DNA from: Caenorhabditis remanei
Lineage: Eukaryota > Nematoda > Chromadorea > Rhabditida > Rhabditidae
Assembly: GCF_010183535.1 (NCBI RefSeq)
Contig: NC_071332.1
Location: forward strand, 5,766,001-5,830,000
Direction: 5' to 3'
DNA length: 64,000 bases
A program made the position numbers and the translations under genes. The notes beneath the pieces are model-generated. The model had not been told where the DNA came from, searched no databases, and saw only the letters and a program-made list of their open reading frames with translations. Below are positions 22,238-33,900 of this stretch, piece after piece (the first letter of the stretch is position 1; each line of letters begins with the position of its first letter).

Positions 22238-25200
22238 ATGCACACGAATTGTTTGGCTCTTTTTGTCATTCTGGTTACGGTAGGTCCTAAACACGTTTCA
22301 CAGTTTAAAGCAAAAACTTCAAATATTCAGGTTACCTGTCAACCTCCAGGAAACATATTTCATCTCGGATTCCTTCACTGCGATGTACTTCAAAAAGTGA
22401 CTATTTCCTGTGCAAGAATTCATTTTTCATAATTTCAGAATGTGGAAGGCAGCACTGCTTACGTCAATTACCGTACCTCTGCTAGTGCGGCAAGTATTGC
22501 AATTGACCGGATAAAAAGAGAGGGAATCTTGGCTGGTTACGATTTTAAGTAGGTCAAAACCTTTACGAAAATTCAATTTAAATGAAGGTAGATTGATTCC
22601 AGAATTACTATTTTATATGACCAATGTGATGAGAACCTTGCTGCTGGAAATGCAATTAAACTGTTCTCAGATTACAATGTGGATGTGATAATTGGTCCGA
22701 CTACTAACATTGGTAATTAACTTTTTCTTGAAGATTCCTCATTTCAACTCTCTGAAATTTCAGCCGCCATCCCGGTCTTCACCCTCGCCACGTTTTACAA
22801 CGTTCCTGTTGTCGCTTGGGGAATGGCGTCATCAGCAGCTCTGGATGATTACTCAAGATACCCCACTGCTGGAATTATATCGATTGGATCACGAAGTCTT
22901 GCTGTGACTTTTCGACAAGTCATGAAGGAATACGGATGGGATCAATTCGTTTACGCGTACTCGCTGGAGGGAGATGATGAGAAGTGCGAAACGATGAGAG
23001 ATGATTTTCAGAATATGGTTGCCTATTATGGAGATATTGTGTTGTCGTATACGGTACAGATTATGGATCACAGTGAGGAAGGTATGTTGGCAGTGTTGAA
23101 GGATGTGTCGACTAGGGGAAGGAGTAAGTTCTCATCTAGTTGAGATGGTGGTGATTTCTATTTTCTTCCAGTTATTGTGCCGTGTTTTCACGAGGGAAAT
23201 ACCAGAGGACTTCATAGAAGATGGATGTTAGTAGCGGCAAGAAATGGATTTGTGACCGATGAATATGTTTATATTATTCCATCATTGCGGTCAAAGGGAT
23301 ACGGTAGGCAAGGGAACATTTCTATGCGTCTTTAAAGATGATAACCTCAAAACAGGCGTCAGGGAAGCTAGAGTGTCTGGAGCATATCTCAAATTCTTTT
23401 GGGACTATCAGAAAGATAACAACTATAAAAACGTAATTTCTATGTTTCAGCTGTCCTACAAACCGATGGATCTTACCGTTACCCATGGGTTGAAGCCACA
23501 GGACCCCAACCAAGTGACCAAGAAGCAATTCCAGGGTTTCAACGATCTATATTTATTGTTGATGTGAGGAGAAAAACTGGAATATCTAGAAATCTAGAAA
23601 CCTTCTTTTCAGATGCAAGGCCAGGGAAATGTTGCCTCAAATTACTCATTATTCGAGGATGAAGTGATTCAACGAATGAAACAATACCCCTATAATTGTA
23701 CAGATGCGTGCGCAGCAAAAGAGTATCAAACGGCAGCAACATATGCCGGTCAACTACATGATGCAGTGTATTTGTATGGGCTAGCAATGGCGAAACAGCT
23801 GAAAACTGTACCGAGTCAATACAAAAATGGAACGATGTTTCCTTCGTTTTTGACGGGGTCTTTTACAGGTGAGTGATTTCTGAATTCATGATCTATGGTT
23901 TAGGACTGAAGATTCAGGAAATGGGTTTCTCGATTCCTGGCTCATAATTCCATCTTTATGACCATAAACAAAATTTCAACTTATTTCAGGAGTCGGTGGC
24001 CCAATTGTAATCGACAATAGTGGTGGCCGCAGTCCAACTCTCTATGTCCTCACCCTCGATTCCAACAACAATTCCTCAATGATAATGACAGTAGATGTTG
24101 ATGAGCAAGAAGCCGTCGTCCATAAACTCTACACAAATGAAGCCACTGCAGTCTGGTCTCATCGAAAAGGAATTCGACCTCTAGATGAACCAGTTTGTGG
24201 GTACACCGGCTCAAAGTGTCCTCCGAACGTGTTCCTTCAGTATTTGGGATGGTTCATTGCAGCTATAATTATCATAGTCTTGACTATTTTCGGAGCAGTT
24301 CTAGCATTTGTTTTCTTGTTTCAGTAAGTTTTCTAACCATGTTGAACCTCATAAAATTTAGAGTTCAGCTCGAAACGCCAAGAAGTGGAACGTCAAAATG
24401 CTCTCTGGCAAATCCCATTCAAAACTATGATGACTGTGGCAAAGAAAGGAAAAGGAGAGCACAGTATGAGGAGTATTAGTAGTGTCCCTAGTACAATATC
24501 ATCCACGAGATCGTCTACGCTTTCGGAAGTTGGAGAGACAAGGAATTACTTGTTTTTTCAAATTCAAAATGACGTGGAAATGGAGAAAATTGCTGCGAGA
24601 AAGTATACCATTCGCACGTTGTTCGATAATAAAACATGTGCAATTATGAGACAGGTTGGGGTGTGTCTGTCTGTCCACATATCCATATGTCCGTTTCCAG
24701 ATGCGCCTCATAGACCACGCTAATCTCAATAAGTTCATCGGAATGTCTCTCGACGCCCCTCAACTCCTATCTGTTTGGAGATTCTGCTCCAGAGGCTCCC
24801 TTGCTGACGTCATCCGAAAAGCTAGTCTTCAAATGGATGGATTTTTCATTTACTCTTTAATGAAAGATATAGTTAATGGATTAACATGGATCCATGAGTC
24901 ATCTCATGAATTTCATGGGATGCTCACCTCAAAAAATTGTCTACTGAATGACAGATGGCAGTTGAAGATTTCAGATTTCGGCTTGAGGAATTTCAGAACT
25001 CACGATCAATACACCAAGATGGGTAGGAAAAGGAAGCATGTTTTGATTTGTCGATTTTGAATTCCAGACCGCCTATGGACTGCTCCAGAGTTGCTCCGTA
25101 ATGATGATATACTAGGGAGTCGTGAGGGCGACATCTATAGTTTTGGCATCATCAGCGCTGAGTTGATCACTAGAAGTTCAGTTTTTGACTTGGAAAACCG

Positions 25201-26744
25201 GAAAGAAGACGCCGAGGAAATAGTGTATATGCTGAAGAAAGGAGGGTTACAGTCACCGAGACCGACGCTGGATCACGATGAATCACTGGAGATCAACCCA
25301 GCGTTGCTCCATTTGGTGAGAGATTGCTGGACGGAACGGCCATCAGAGCGTCCTGATGTCAAGCAAGTATCTTCCCAACTTCGAAGTATGAACACAAATC
25401 GAAATGATAATCTGATGGATCACGTGTTCAATGTACTTGAATCATATGCATCCACTCTGGAGGATGAAGTTGCGGAGAGAATGAAAGAGTTGGTTGAAGA
25501 GAAGAAGAAAAGTGATGTTCTTCTGTATCGAATGCTTCCGAAACAAGTAGCTGATAAGCTGAAGCTTGGGCAGACAGTTGAACCTGAAACATTCGATGTC
25601 GTCACTCTTTTCTTCTCTGATGTCGTTAGTTTCACTACTCTCGCTGGAAAATGTACTCCGTTACAAGTGGTGAATCTTCTCAACGGGTTGTACACAATAT
25701 TCGATGGAATTATCGAGCAACACGATGTTTATAAAGTGGAAACAATTGGTGACGGCTACTTTGTCGCTTCTGGAGTCCCGAGACGGAATGGAAACGAGCA
25801 TACGAGGAATATTGCGAGCATGGCGTTATGTTTTGTCAAGTCTTTGGCTGACTTTAGTATTCCTCATTTGCCGGGAGAGAAGATTAATATTCGAGTTGGA
25901 TTTCATTGTGGTTTGTAGTTTTAATACTTTTTGGGAGGGAGACGAGAAGACTTATATGAGATATGCATAAGAAATTTTGTATAGGAGGAAAACTGAGATA
26001 ATAGTTTGTTTATTTCAAAGATCAAACAAATAAAAGATATGATGAGACAATAGTCTTCACAGACTCCGGAGTTTTTAGAAAAGATACAGTACCGGCCAAA
26101 AAGATATCATATTTTGCTTTTTCCAGTTGAAAATGCCCAACTTTGAGAGACCAAGGATAGAACTCCATTTTTGTAGTTGACAGCTTTTTTGTACGAACAC
26201 TCCATAGAGAGTTATGCTCATTTTAAGACGATAGTTCAAAAATCGGACTATTTTGCACTGAAATTGGTCCAAAACTTGAAAAGTTATCAAAAATGAGGCG
26301 CTTTTTTATAATTTACAACTACCTAATATAGGTTTTTAAATAAATTTATAGTGTTTGTTATCATGAGTTTACTAATTCAGGCTCGGTGGTCGCTGGTGTC
26401 GTTGGCCTAACAATGCCCAGATATTGCCTATTTGGAGATGCAGTCAACACGGCAAGTCGAATGGAAAGTAATTCAAAACGTGAGTCTTTCTTGTCGTCTC
26501 CTAATTAACATCTGCCACCTCATCTTTTCAGCTGGCCATGTCCACATCTCAGAAGAAGCCAACCATATGTTGATGAATCTGGGTGGATTCACGACGGAGT
26601 CACGTGGAGAAGTCATCATAAAGGTACACTGAAATTCACTGAGTGATCACTGATTTGTTGTTTTTTTAGGGAAAAGGAGTCATGGCGACGTATTGGCTGG
26701 TTAGAATGGACGAGTCAGCGGCGCCGAAGAATTTGAAGAAATAA
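22238..26744 (+). CDS. gcy-6: Receptor-type guanylyl cyclase, gcy-6-like
   Basis: Nematode receptor guanylyl cyclases make cGMP in sensory neurons; in C. elegans gcy-6 is expressed in the left ASE neuron (family knowledge). Fifteen exons add up to 1079 residues with every phase consistent. Order: signal peptide ([14 protein letters not shown]), ANF-receptor ligand domain with [15 protein letters not shown], one membrane helix ([19 protein letters not shown], encoded at about 24250-24310), kinase-homology domain (ALWQIPFKT ... [11 protein letters not shown]), coiled dimerisation helix, and a class III cyclase domain. Catalytic features are intact: [20 protein letters not shown] and [14 protein letters not shown], including the Glu and Cys that select GTP. 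Exon 10 most likely starts at 24369, the only acceptor in phase. A TTTCTTTCTAG acceptor lies just before the ATG. The orthology to gcy-6 rests partly on position. Confidence 0.87.
26050..26340. repeat. Dispersed repeat in gcy-6-like intron 12
   Basis: The 470-base intron 25911-26380 splits the catalytic domain. It contains 'cagtaccggccaaaaagat', 'ttttgtagttgacagctttttt' and 'aaaagttatcaaaaatgaggcg', phrases shared with the AT-rich repeat family. All other introns of this gene but one are under 160 bases, so this one appears to have grown by insertion. Confidence 0.5.
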
Positions 26745-26999
26745 ATAACAAGATTAGAGTTTTTTTTTGTTTTGCGGTGACTTTTTTCTTGGTTTTTTCT
26801 TGTGATAAACTTTTTTCATTTTGCTAGATGTTTTTTTTTTTTTTTGCATAAATGTGAAGTATTGAAACTTGGAGTATGCGAGTAGTTGAGCGTTCACCGG
26901 AAATTGATAAATCGAGTTTGAGAGATTATACTTCCGTTTGGAGTGGGAGGTTGTGGACGGAAGTTTGGGCAGAGGTACACTAGAGATTTAGAAAATATT

Positions 27000-27440
27000 T
27001 TGTCCAGGGTTTGAGATCCAGAGATTTCCGGAAATATTGGAAACTGGAATCCGGAACTCAGCATTCAAAATTTAAGATTCAGAATTCAACATTCTTGATT
27101 CTGAAGTTTCCAGTTCAGGGCTTAGAATTGAGAATTAAGAATGCAGAACACAGATTCTAGAATTCCAAATTTAGAAATCAAAACTTAAGATACAAAACTG
27201 AGTTTTCCACGTTCAAAGTTTGAGTAGCAAATACGGAATCTACATTTCAGAATTCAGAATAAAAAAATTAGAATTAGAGATTTACAAAAAGCAAGAAATT
27301 CAGAATTCTACAATCCGAGGTTCGCAATGTAGAATTCATATTTCACAACAAAGAGGTTCGAAGTGCAGAGTTCAGAATTCAGGATGTCCAGAATCTAGAT
27401 TCCAATATTTGGAATCCAGAATCCCAAATTCGGTATTAGA
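27000..27440. repeat. Degenerate 'attcagaattc' low-complexity tract
   Basis: Between gcy-6 and che-12 there are some 440 bases built from variants of 'attcagaattcag', 'gaattcaaaa' and 'agaattgagaatt'. The period is irregular, about 8-14 bases. No coding function is apparent. Confidence 0.65.
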
Positions 27441-27982
27441 ATTCTACCCAAGGCATAATATAGATCCTTCTACTTTTTTTTACGTGAACCTTAAACTCTC
27501 TCTTTTTTGGAAATCTATTTCCCTAAAAACGTAGCAACGTGGCCACACTTTTCCAAAAAAAAACCTGGCTATTTCTTCTCATCCAATTCAATTCACATTC
27601 CACTACACCCCATTTCCCCCTACCCTCCCGCTCCACTTGTCTCCAGAAACGGACGCATTTATCTTTTTGAGCCCCAGCATGACACTCCTCGTCCACTGGT
27701 CACCCAGTTCCCCCCGAAATTCCTCAAAAGGTCTCCCTTTCCCTCAACTAGTAGAAGACTCTATACATATTTTCATTGGTTTCGGTTGCCCAGACTACGG
27801 AGAGAGCTCTTGTGTTCCCCCTGTCTCTCTTGCTCCCCCTTCTTTCCCTCTCACCTCTTGCTCCATATTCTCACGTCTTCCATTTTCCACCCACTCGCTC
27901 GTGATACCTCTCTTTCTCTCCCTCTATCTTTTGTTGATTTCATTTTATTCTTATTCTGAATTCCGGTGGGGAAACAATCCTG
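27441..27982 (+). promoter_or_regulatory. Pyrimidine-rich promoter region of che-12
   Basis: The 540 bases before the che-12 ATG are strongly C/T-rich on the + strand, typical of Caenorhabditis promoters. che-12 in C. elegans is a ciliary gene controlled by DAF-19 through an X-box; here only a weak partial match (gttgcccagactac, 27785-27798) was found, so I do not call an X-box. Confidence 0.35.
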
Positions 27983-30900
27983 ATGACGTCGTTGTTTGAT
28001 GCGTTATCACGGACTAATGATCGTCTACCGTCGCCCAATTTTTTGCCCGAGGATTTTTTGGAATTGCTAAAGAGCCCGGATTTCGATACGAAGCTTACGG
28101 TTAGTGTTATTCAGAGTCTGAATTTTCAAAGTATTTTTTCCAATTCGAATTTCATTTTCAGACCTTAATCCGAGCCGCTACAGTTGCCAAACGTGAAGAA
28201 GATTGGTTCCATAAATTCCAAAAGAAAGGAGAACTTTTCAAGTGTATTGATAAAATCATAACGGATGATCGATGGGAACTTCAACATCAATGCATCAAGT
28301 TTTTGGTGGAGGCTATGCCCACGTTTGGAAGTGTGAGTTAATTAAAAATGATTTTATGGTCATATGTATATAAGTGGACGAAGAATACAAATTTGCAAAA
28401 GTTCGGTCATCGAAACAAAACTGGTCTCGAATTCGCACATTTGTTATTCTGCCACGTAGCTGGAAAAATAGCTATTGAATCCGCACTGTAGTTGCAACCT
28501 CGCTGTATTAAAATCCTTGTTTCATCTCTATAGAACGCAGTTGCAAGTTATGCTGGCAAAGTGCATTGGAGCATTCTTGCACACATACCTTCTTTCAAAA
28601 ACTCATCTTCTCGATTTCTAGGCCACCGAATACTGTATGTGCTTTGTTATGCCAAACCTCATTCCAAAACTGGTTAGTAATAAAGTGACAGTTCGGAAGA
28701 TCACCCATCAAGCAATTGCCACGTTTCTTCGTCTGAAACCTGAAGCTCTTCAATCTTTTCTGGTAAGAATTCCCTAAATTTTTCGGAAACATATCAAAAA
28801 ATTCCAGAAAATGTTGACTAACTTCATGCCGAATTGCAATTCAAAGCTGGAATTGATAACAGAGTTACATCATATTTTGATACCAGAGGTATGCAGATCT
28901 GAATATTTGGGAAAACAACTCACTTTTATTTCATTTTCAGCTAGTCAAATCAAATTGGCAGTGTCTTGTGGAGAACTTCACGACGAAATCCAATATTCAA
29001 GGGTGCGAAGAGCAGGCCGGCGTTCTCATGAAGAAATTGCATTGTGAGTTTGTGTGGCTCGACTAAGTGCAAGTTCATTTGATCTTTTTAGACTTTATTG
29101 GCAACGAATCTTGGCAGAAAATACTCATCAATTTATCTCCTGAAAAGCTAGAAGTTCTTGAGAGAATAACTGAAAATGTTCAAGTAGAACAAACGGATGC
29201 AAAAGCTGGAAACGGTGTATTGAGAGCGTCTGCAAAACCACAATCTGGTGGAGAACGACGTCTTCGATTCGGAATTGTTCCTAGTTTGGTTTGTGCTCTA
29301 ATTTCTGAAGATGATGCCAACCAACGAATTGCTGGATTGGAGAAGATGAAACAAGTGGTAGATCAAATCACCGGGGAGGAAATCGCTCGGCTGGTTCCAC
29401 ATCTACATTCCTATCTGTTGATGTTGTCAAATGTCTTGGAAGACTTGAATTTTAAGGTTTAATCTTGGAAACTTATCTGAATATTCCCTATTGAAAATGG
29501 TTTAGGTAGTCGTTTTGGCTCTGGACATTGTCCGTGCGACTGCTCATCACTTGAAAGGACACATGGAAGCTCATATTCAGCAGTTTGTGAACTTGGTGGC
29601 GAAACATTTCGGAAATCAAAAATCTGTTATCAAACAGATTATTATGATGACGTTTATGGAGTTGTTTCAGGTCAGTGAAAATTATCACAAGGGAGGCGCG
29701 GACCTTTAAGAGCTGAGCTCTTTCCTACTGTAACCGACTATTATAGCAGACGGTACGAGATCATATAAATACGCTCATGAATTTTTTTTGACTTTCTTGA
29801 AGCCTTTAACTAACTTTCTCATCCATTAAGAACTCTCATAAGCTATTTTCACCAGCATGAGTACTCTTCCGGTTATATGACCCTCTCCTGCACTATTTCG
29901 ACGCTTCTCTGACAACGCCGTGCTCCCTTGACTGATCTCAAATTACAAAAAACTCATTCTTCTTTCCAGAACATCAATCCAAAAACTGTCGGTGGCTGTC
30001 TCCGAGTGTTCCTTGAAAACAAAAACTCTCGAGTTCGTGAAGAAGTAATCAATATCTACACAGCCTCTTTGATGACTATCAGCCCTTCCAAATTCAATCT
30101 CCCACCTCTTGTCAACATTCTTGTACCGATGTTTCATGACGCAAAGAAACGAGTCAGGTGGGTGATACACCTGAAATGTTAATCCACTATACACTTTTTC
30201 AGATTAGCCGCATTCGAACAATTGTCGGTGGTCGCTTACCTATTGAATGGCAAAACCGAGATTATCATGAAAGCGGTGAGGGATTTCGAGCAAGATCAGA
30301 AAATAAGGGGACTGGTTGAAGCGGTGACGGCTAGAATCCGGAGACAGGTACTTCCACGTATAAGATACGATGGATTGATTGAGTACTCCACACCGCCCAT
30401 GATGGATTCCTTCGATCTTGCGGAATCTGAGATGAACTTACCTTCCAACGCTGATCTCTCATGGATAGTGAGCAATGGGGGTGTCGAGCCGGACCCATTT
30501 GAGAGAACGATGTCTCCGATCAGTTTGGCTGGGAATTTGGCAAGTATTCGGAGGAATAGAATGTTGCAGGAGAAAGAGAAACCGGCAATCGGGGTTGTGA
30601 GCAGCCTGAATGCTCAGCAACCTGCTCAGCAACCCGTTCAACAACCCGTTCAACAAGTGGTCCCACAACAACAGCGCGTGCAAAATGGAATTGAAAAAAA
30701 CAAAGAAGTAACGGAGAACCATCGGAGCTTGGAGGTCAACCAGAAGATGATGATGACTCGGATGAAGAGTGATGATTCGTTTGTAAGACGACAAGGATCA
30801 GGTTAGTTCAAAAGTCATCCAATATTCAGAGATCTCTTATTCACTAGGTCCCTTCTCTTTTCGCATTCTGATTATTTCCTTTTGACGTGGGATTAGTGGG

Positions 30901-33900
30901 CAGTGTGGGAACAAGCAAGTACTAACTAACAACCGATTTGTTATGATGATATGTAAACGAATTCGTATCATGTATTGTTGTCGAAAATACAAAAAGATAT
31001 ACAAAAAATGAGTGATGAATCAGTTGAAAAGAAGCTATTTTTATGGGATTTTGTGGTGGATTTGGTCACACTCGAATTGGAGAGTGAGTATTTCTGAAAA
31101 CTGAGTGTTCATATCAGATTTTTTTTCCATCAAAGTAGATTAGGTATTTAAATAAATTAGCTTTTGGAAAACGGTCCATTTTTTGTGTTCATTCAATCTA
31201 GACGCACATTTTTGTAGTGAAAATCTTCTTGATAGGTCTCCTGGGTTTTAAGATGGGAGCGTCTAAAGTTTGATAATACAACTAGAAATAAACTCTTCCG
31301 AAATTTAAAATGTATCAAGAATCAGGCAACAATTAAAAATCTGACTTCTCCGCTTTTATTATTCCTCTGGCGTTGCTTAATTATGAAGCGGCATAAACCA
31401 ATTATTAACAAGAATATGGGAAACTGATGAACTACATTAGGGAAGATCCAGGTTTGTAGTATTCTCTTACAAGAGAATACTAATGAGTCCAGGGCGCGTA
31501 CTCGAACTTCACTAGCCTCATTTCGATCAGATAATACGAAACACATTCTGACCTCTTCTCCTATCCAAGAATAGTTTTCATCTGTTTTCCTACACCCCCG
31601 ATTTCTTTAGAAAAAAACAAAAACAAAATTCAAAAATCTCAAAATTCGTACTAGACAGGAAAGTGTCAATGGTGACTGGCCGAAGAGTGGTTCTCGAACC
31701 TTCCATCCATCCGTCCAAACCAATTACGAGTCCCCTTTTTCTTCTTTTTTCGAGTCTCTCCCATTTTATTCTCGTACCCTCCTCAATGCAACAAAGCCCT
31801 AGCCAGGTGACATAACAAAAGTGACCACTTGTTTCGGAGAAGGACGCGTTGCCAGGCACCCGCCCACTTCTTCTTCAACTCTATCTACTTTTTGTATACT
31901 CTGGTGACGCTTCATTGAATATTCCTGTCCTCTTTTGTCTCCCATTTTTTGACCACTACGACTTCCAAATGTACTTATGACGTGATTTCTCCCTATTCAT
32001 CCAAATGGGAACAACTGTCAGTCGTGCCACTTCTGCTCCTAATCGTATTTCTTCGTCTGTGGCTCCGATGCCGGCGTATTCAACTAATCAGAATAACATG
32101 TTCATGGTGGTGAACGGAAGAATGAGACGTATGCAATAATTGATAAGAATAAGAATAAAATAACAATGATAGAATACAATTATTGAGTTTTTCTTATTGA
32201 TAACATATTCGATTATGGGTGTTATTTCCTGTGAAAACAGTCGGTTTTAGCAGTATCGCCAATACATGTGGATCCGTTGTTTCAAATTTTGAAGGCGTAT
32301 ATAAGACACACCGATACTTTTATTTTTGTAGTTTTCAATTTTAATAGCTCCGTAGAGTTCAAGAATACCAGCGCCTTATTTTTTGCCTCCATTAGACCTC
32401 ACTTCTCTTCAATTGCGTATATCTCAAAAATTAGTAAAGTTACCGAAAAGTATCAAACTACAACAATGAAACTGATAGAAAGTTACTCCTTTCCTTAATT
32501 GACAACTTTTTGATAGCTTATTTTGTTAGAGAGATATGCGTGTCTAATCTATTGCACTATCTTCAAGTCTGTATATCTCAAAAACTAAGCAGAATCAGAA
32601 AGTTGTCAACTACAAAACGGTAGTTTATAACATTTTGAATCTTTAGTTGGTGAGTAACTTTTTGATAAATCTTTCCATTTCAAAGATAAAAGAGTTTCCA
32701 GTTTACTCATTAAAAGAGCGCGCAGAGAAGTCAGACACTCTCGCTTCTCTGCGATCTCTCCATCTCAACTGGAAAACAGTCAAACTGATTAATAACAATA
32801 AAACACCTGGGGTTGTACTAACCAAATTTTCGCTCATTAGTTTCACAGGGTACCTCTAAGAAAAGTTCTTGCAAATAATTCCCAAAAAACAAACCTAGAA
32901 TTTTAGATTCCCCTGAATACAGCCTCTCTAAAAACATTTATTTCCAGCCAACTCTAACCCGAATTCAAGTACAAGTTCTTGGGAAGCACCCAGACGACCA
33001 CCGATTTCTCCACCTGAAAAGGTAGTGCCAAGTGCAACAAAAAAGGAGAAAGAGGTGAATAACAATCATATTGAAAAGAAGGGAAGTCTGAAGAAAATGG
33101 TAAGATCTTCACGTGTTTCAAGAGAGATTTTGAGAACTGAGTTATACTTTTAGCGTGCTCGAAGCGACACAAATCTGTCCGAAGATCATCAGACGGATGA
33201 AATGGAAAATGATCCGCCGAGAAGTTTCGATGATCGTCCGGCGAAGGCAAGCGGACAATATTCGTTTCAAGGTGAGCGCATACATCTTTAATTTGAATTT
33301 CGAATTCTTCATGAACTAAACGAGCAATGATCAGAAGCCATACTACTAGAAATGTCGATAGATTTCTCATAGTCCAACTGCTATTTATCTCTCCTGACTA
33401 GAACTCTTTTTCTCAATACCCATCTTATATTCGTACCTCGTTTTGAACAAAGCACTCACTCTGTCACACAAAAAGAAGGCTCCAAAAGAAGAAGAAGAAG
33501 AGAATTTCGTAAGCGTAACCATGTGAGCGGACGAGCAAAAAAGGGAAAAAGAAGAAGCATCCAGAAAAAGAGAGACTCACAAAAAGGCTCGTATTCATTC
33601 TCTTCTTTTCACGAGAAAAATGTACTCGAAGAAGATGTCAACCGATATTTCTAGTACTCATCTACCGCCAATCTACGCTCACAAGACACAATCATGGCTG
33701 AAATCTGATGGAAGAGAATATCTATGGAGTAGTCCACGTAATATATACTTTTTGGATGAGGGGGAATGTAGTGTAGAATAGGGAAAGTTTGATATGAATC
33801 TGGTTTATATTTCGATATCGATTGGGACGGGATTCTCAATGGGGACTGATGCAATATTCGTATTCAGCTCTCCGTGATGGTTCTAAGGACTATAATCTTA

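Noticed and set aside
23304..23450. Open frame inside a gcy-6 intron (…[18 protein letters not shown]…) as extra coding sequence
   Set aside because: Splicing it out gives the in-phase conserved junction [17 protein letters not shown]; the open frame is in a different phase from the following exon.
27785..27798. Candidate RFX/DAF-19 X-box upstream of che-12 (gttgcccagactac)
   Set aside because: The first half-site matches, but the central AT and the second half-site have several mismatches against the X-box consensus.
31008..31095. 29-codon frame MSDESVEKKLFLWDF in che-12 intron 9
   Set aside because: Too short, with no splice phase match to a che-12 exon and no family features.
31848..31861. 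GTTGCCAGGCACCC near the alternative che-12 exon as an X-box
   Set aside because: Only the left half-site matches; the right half is unrelated.
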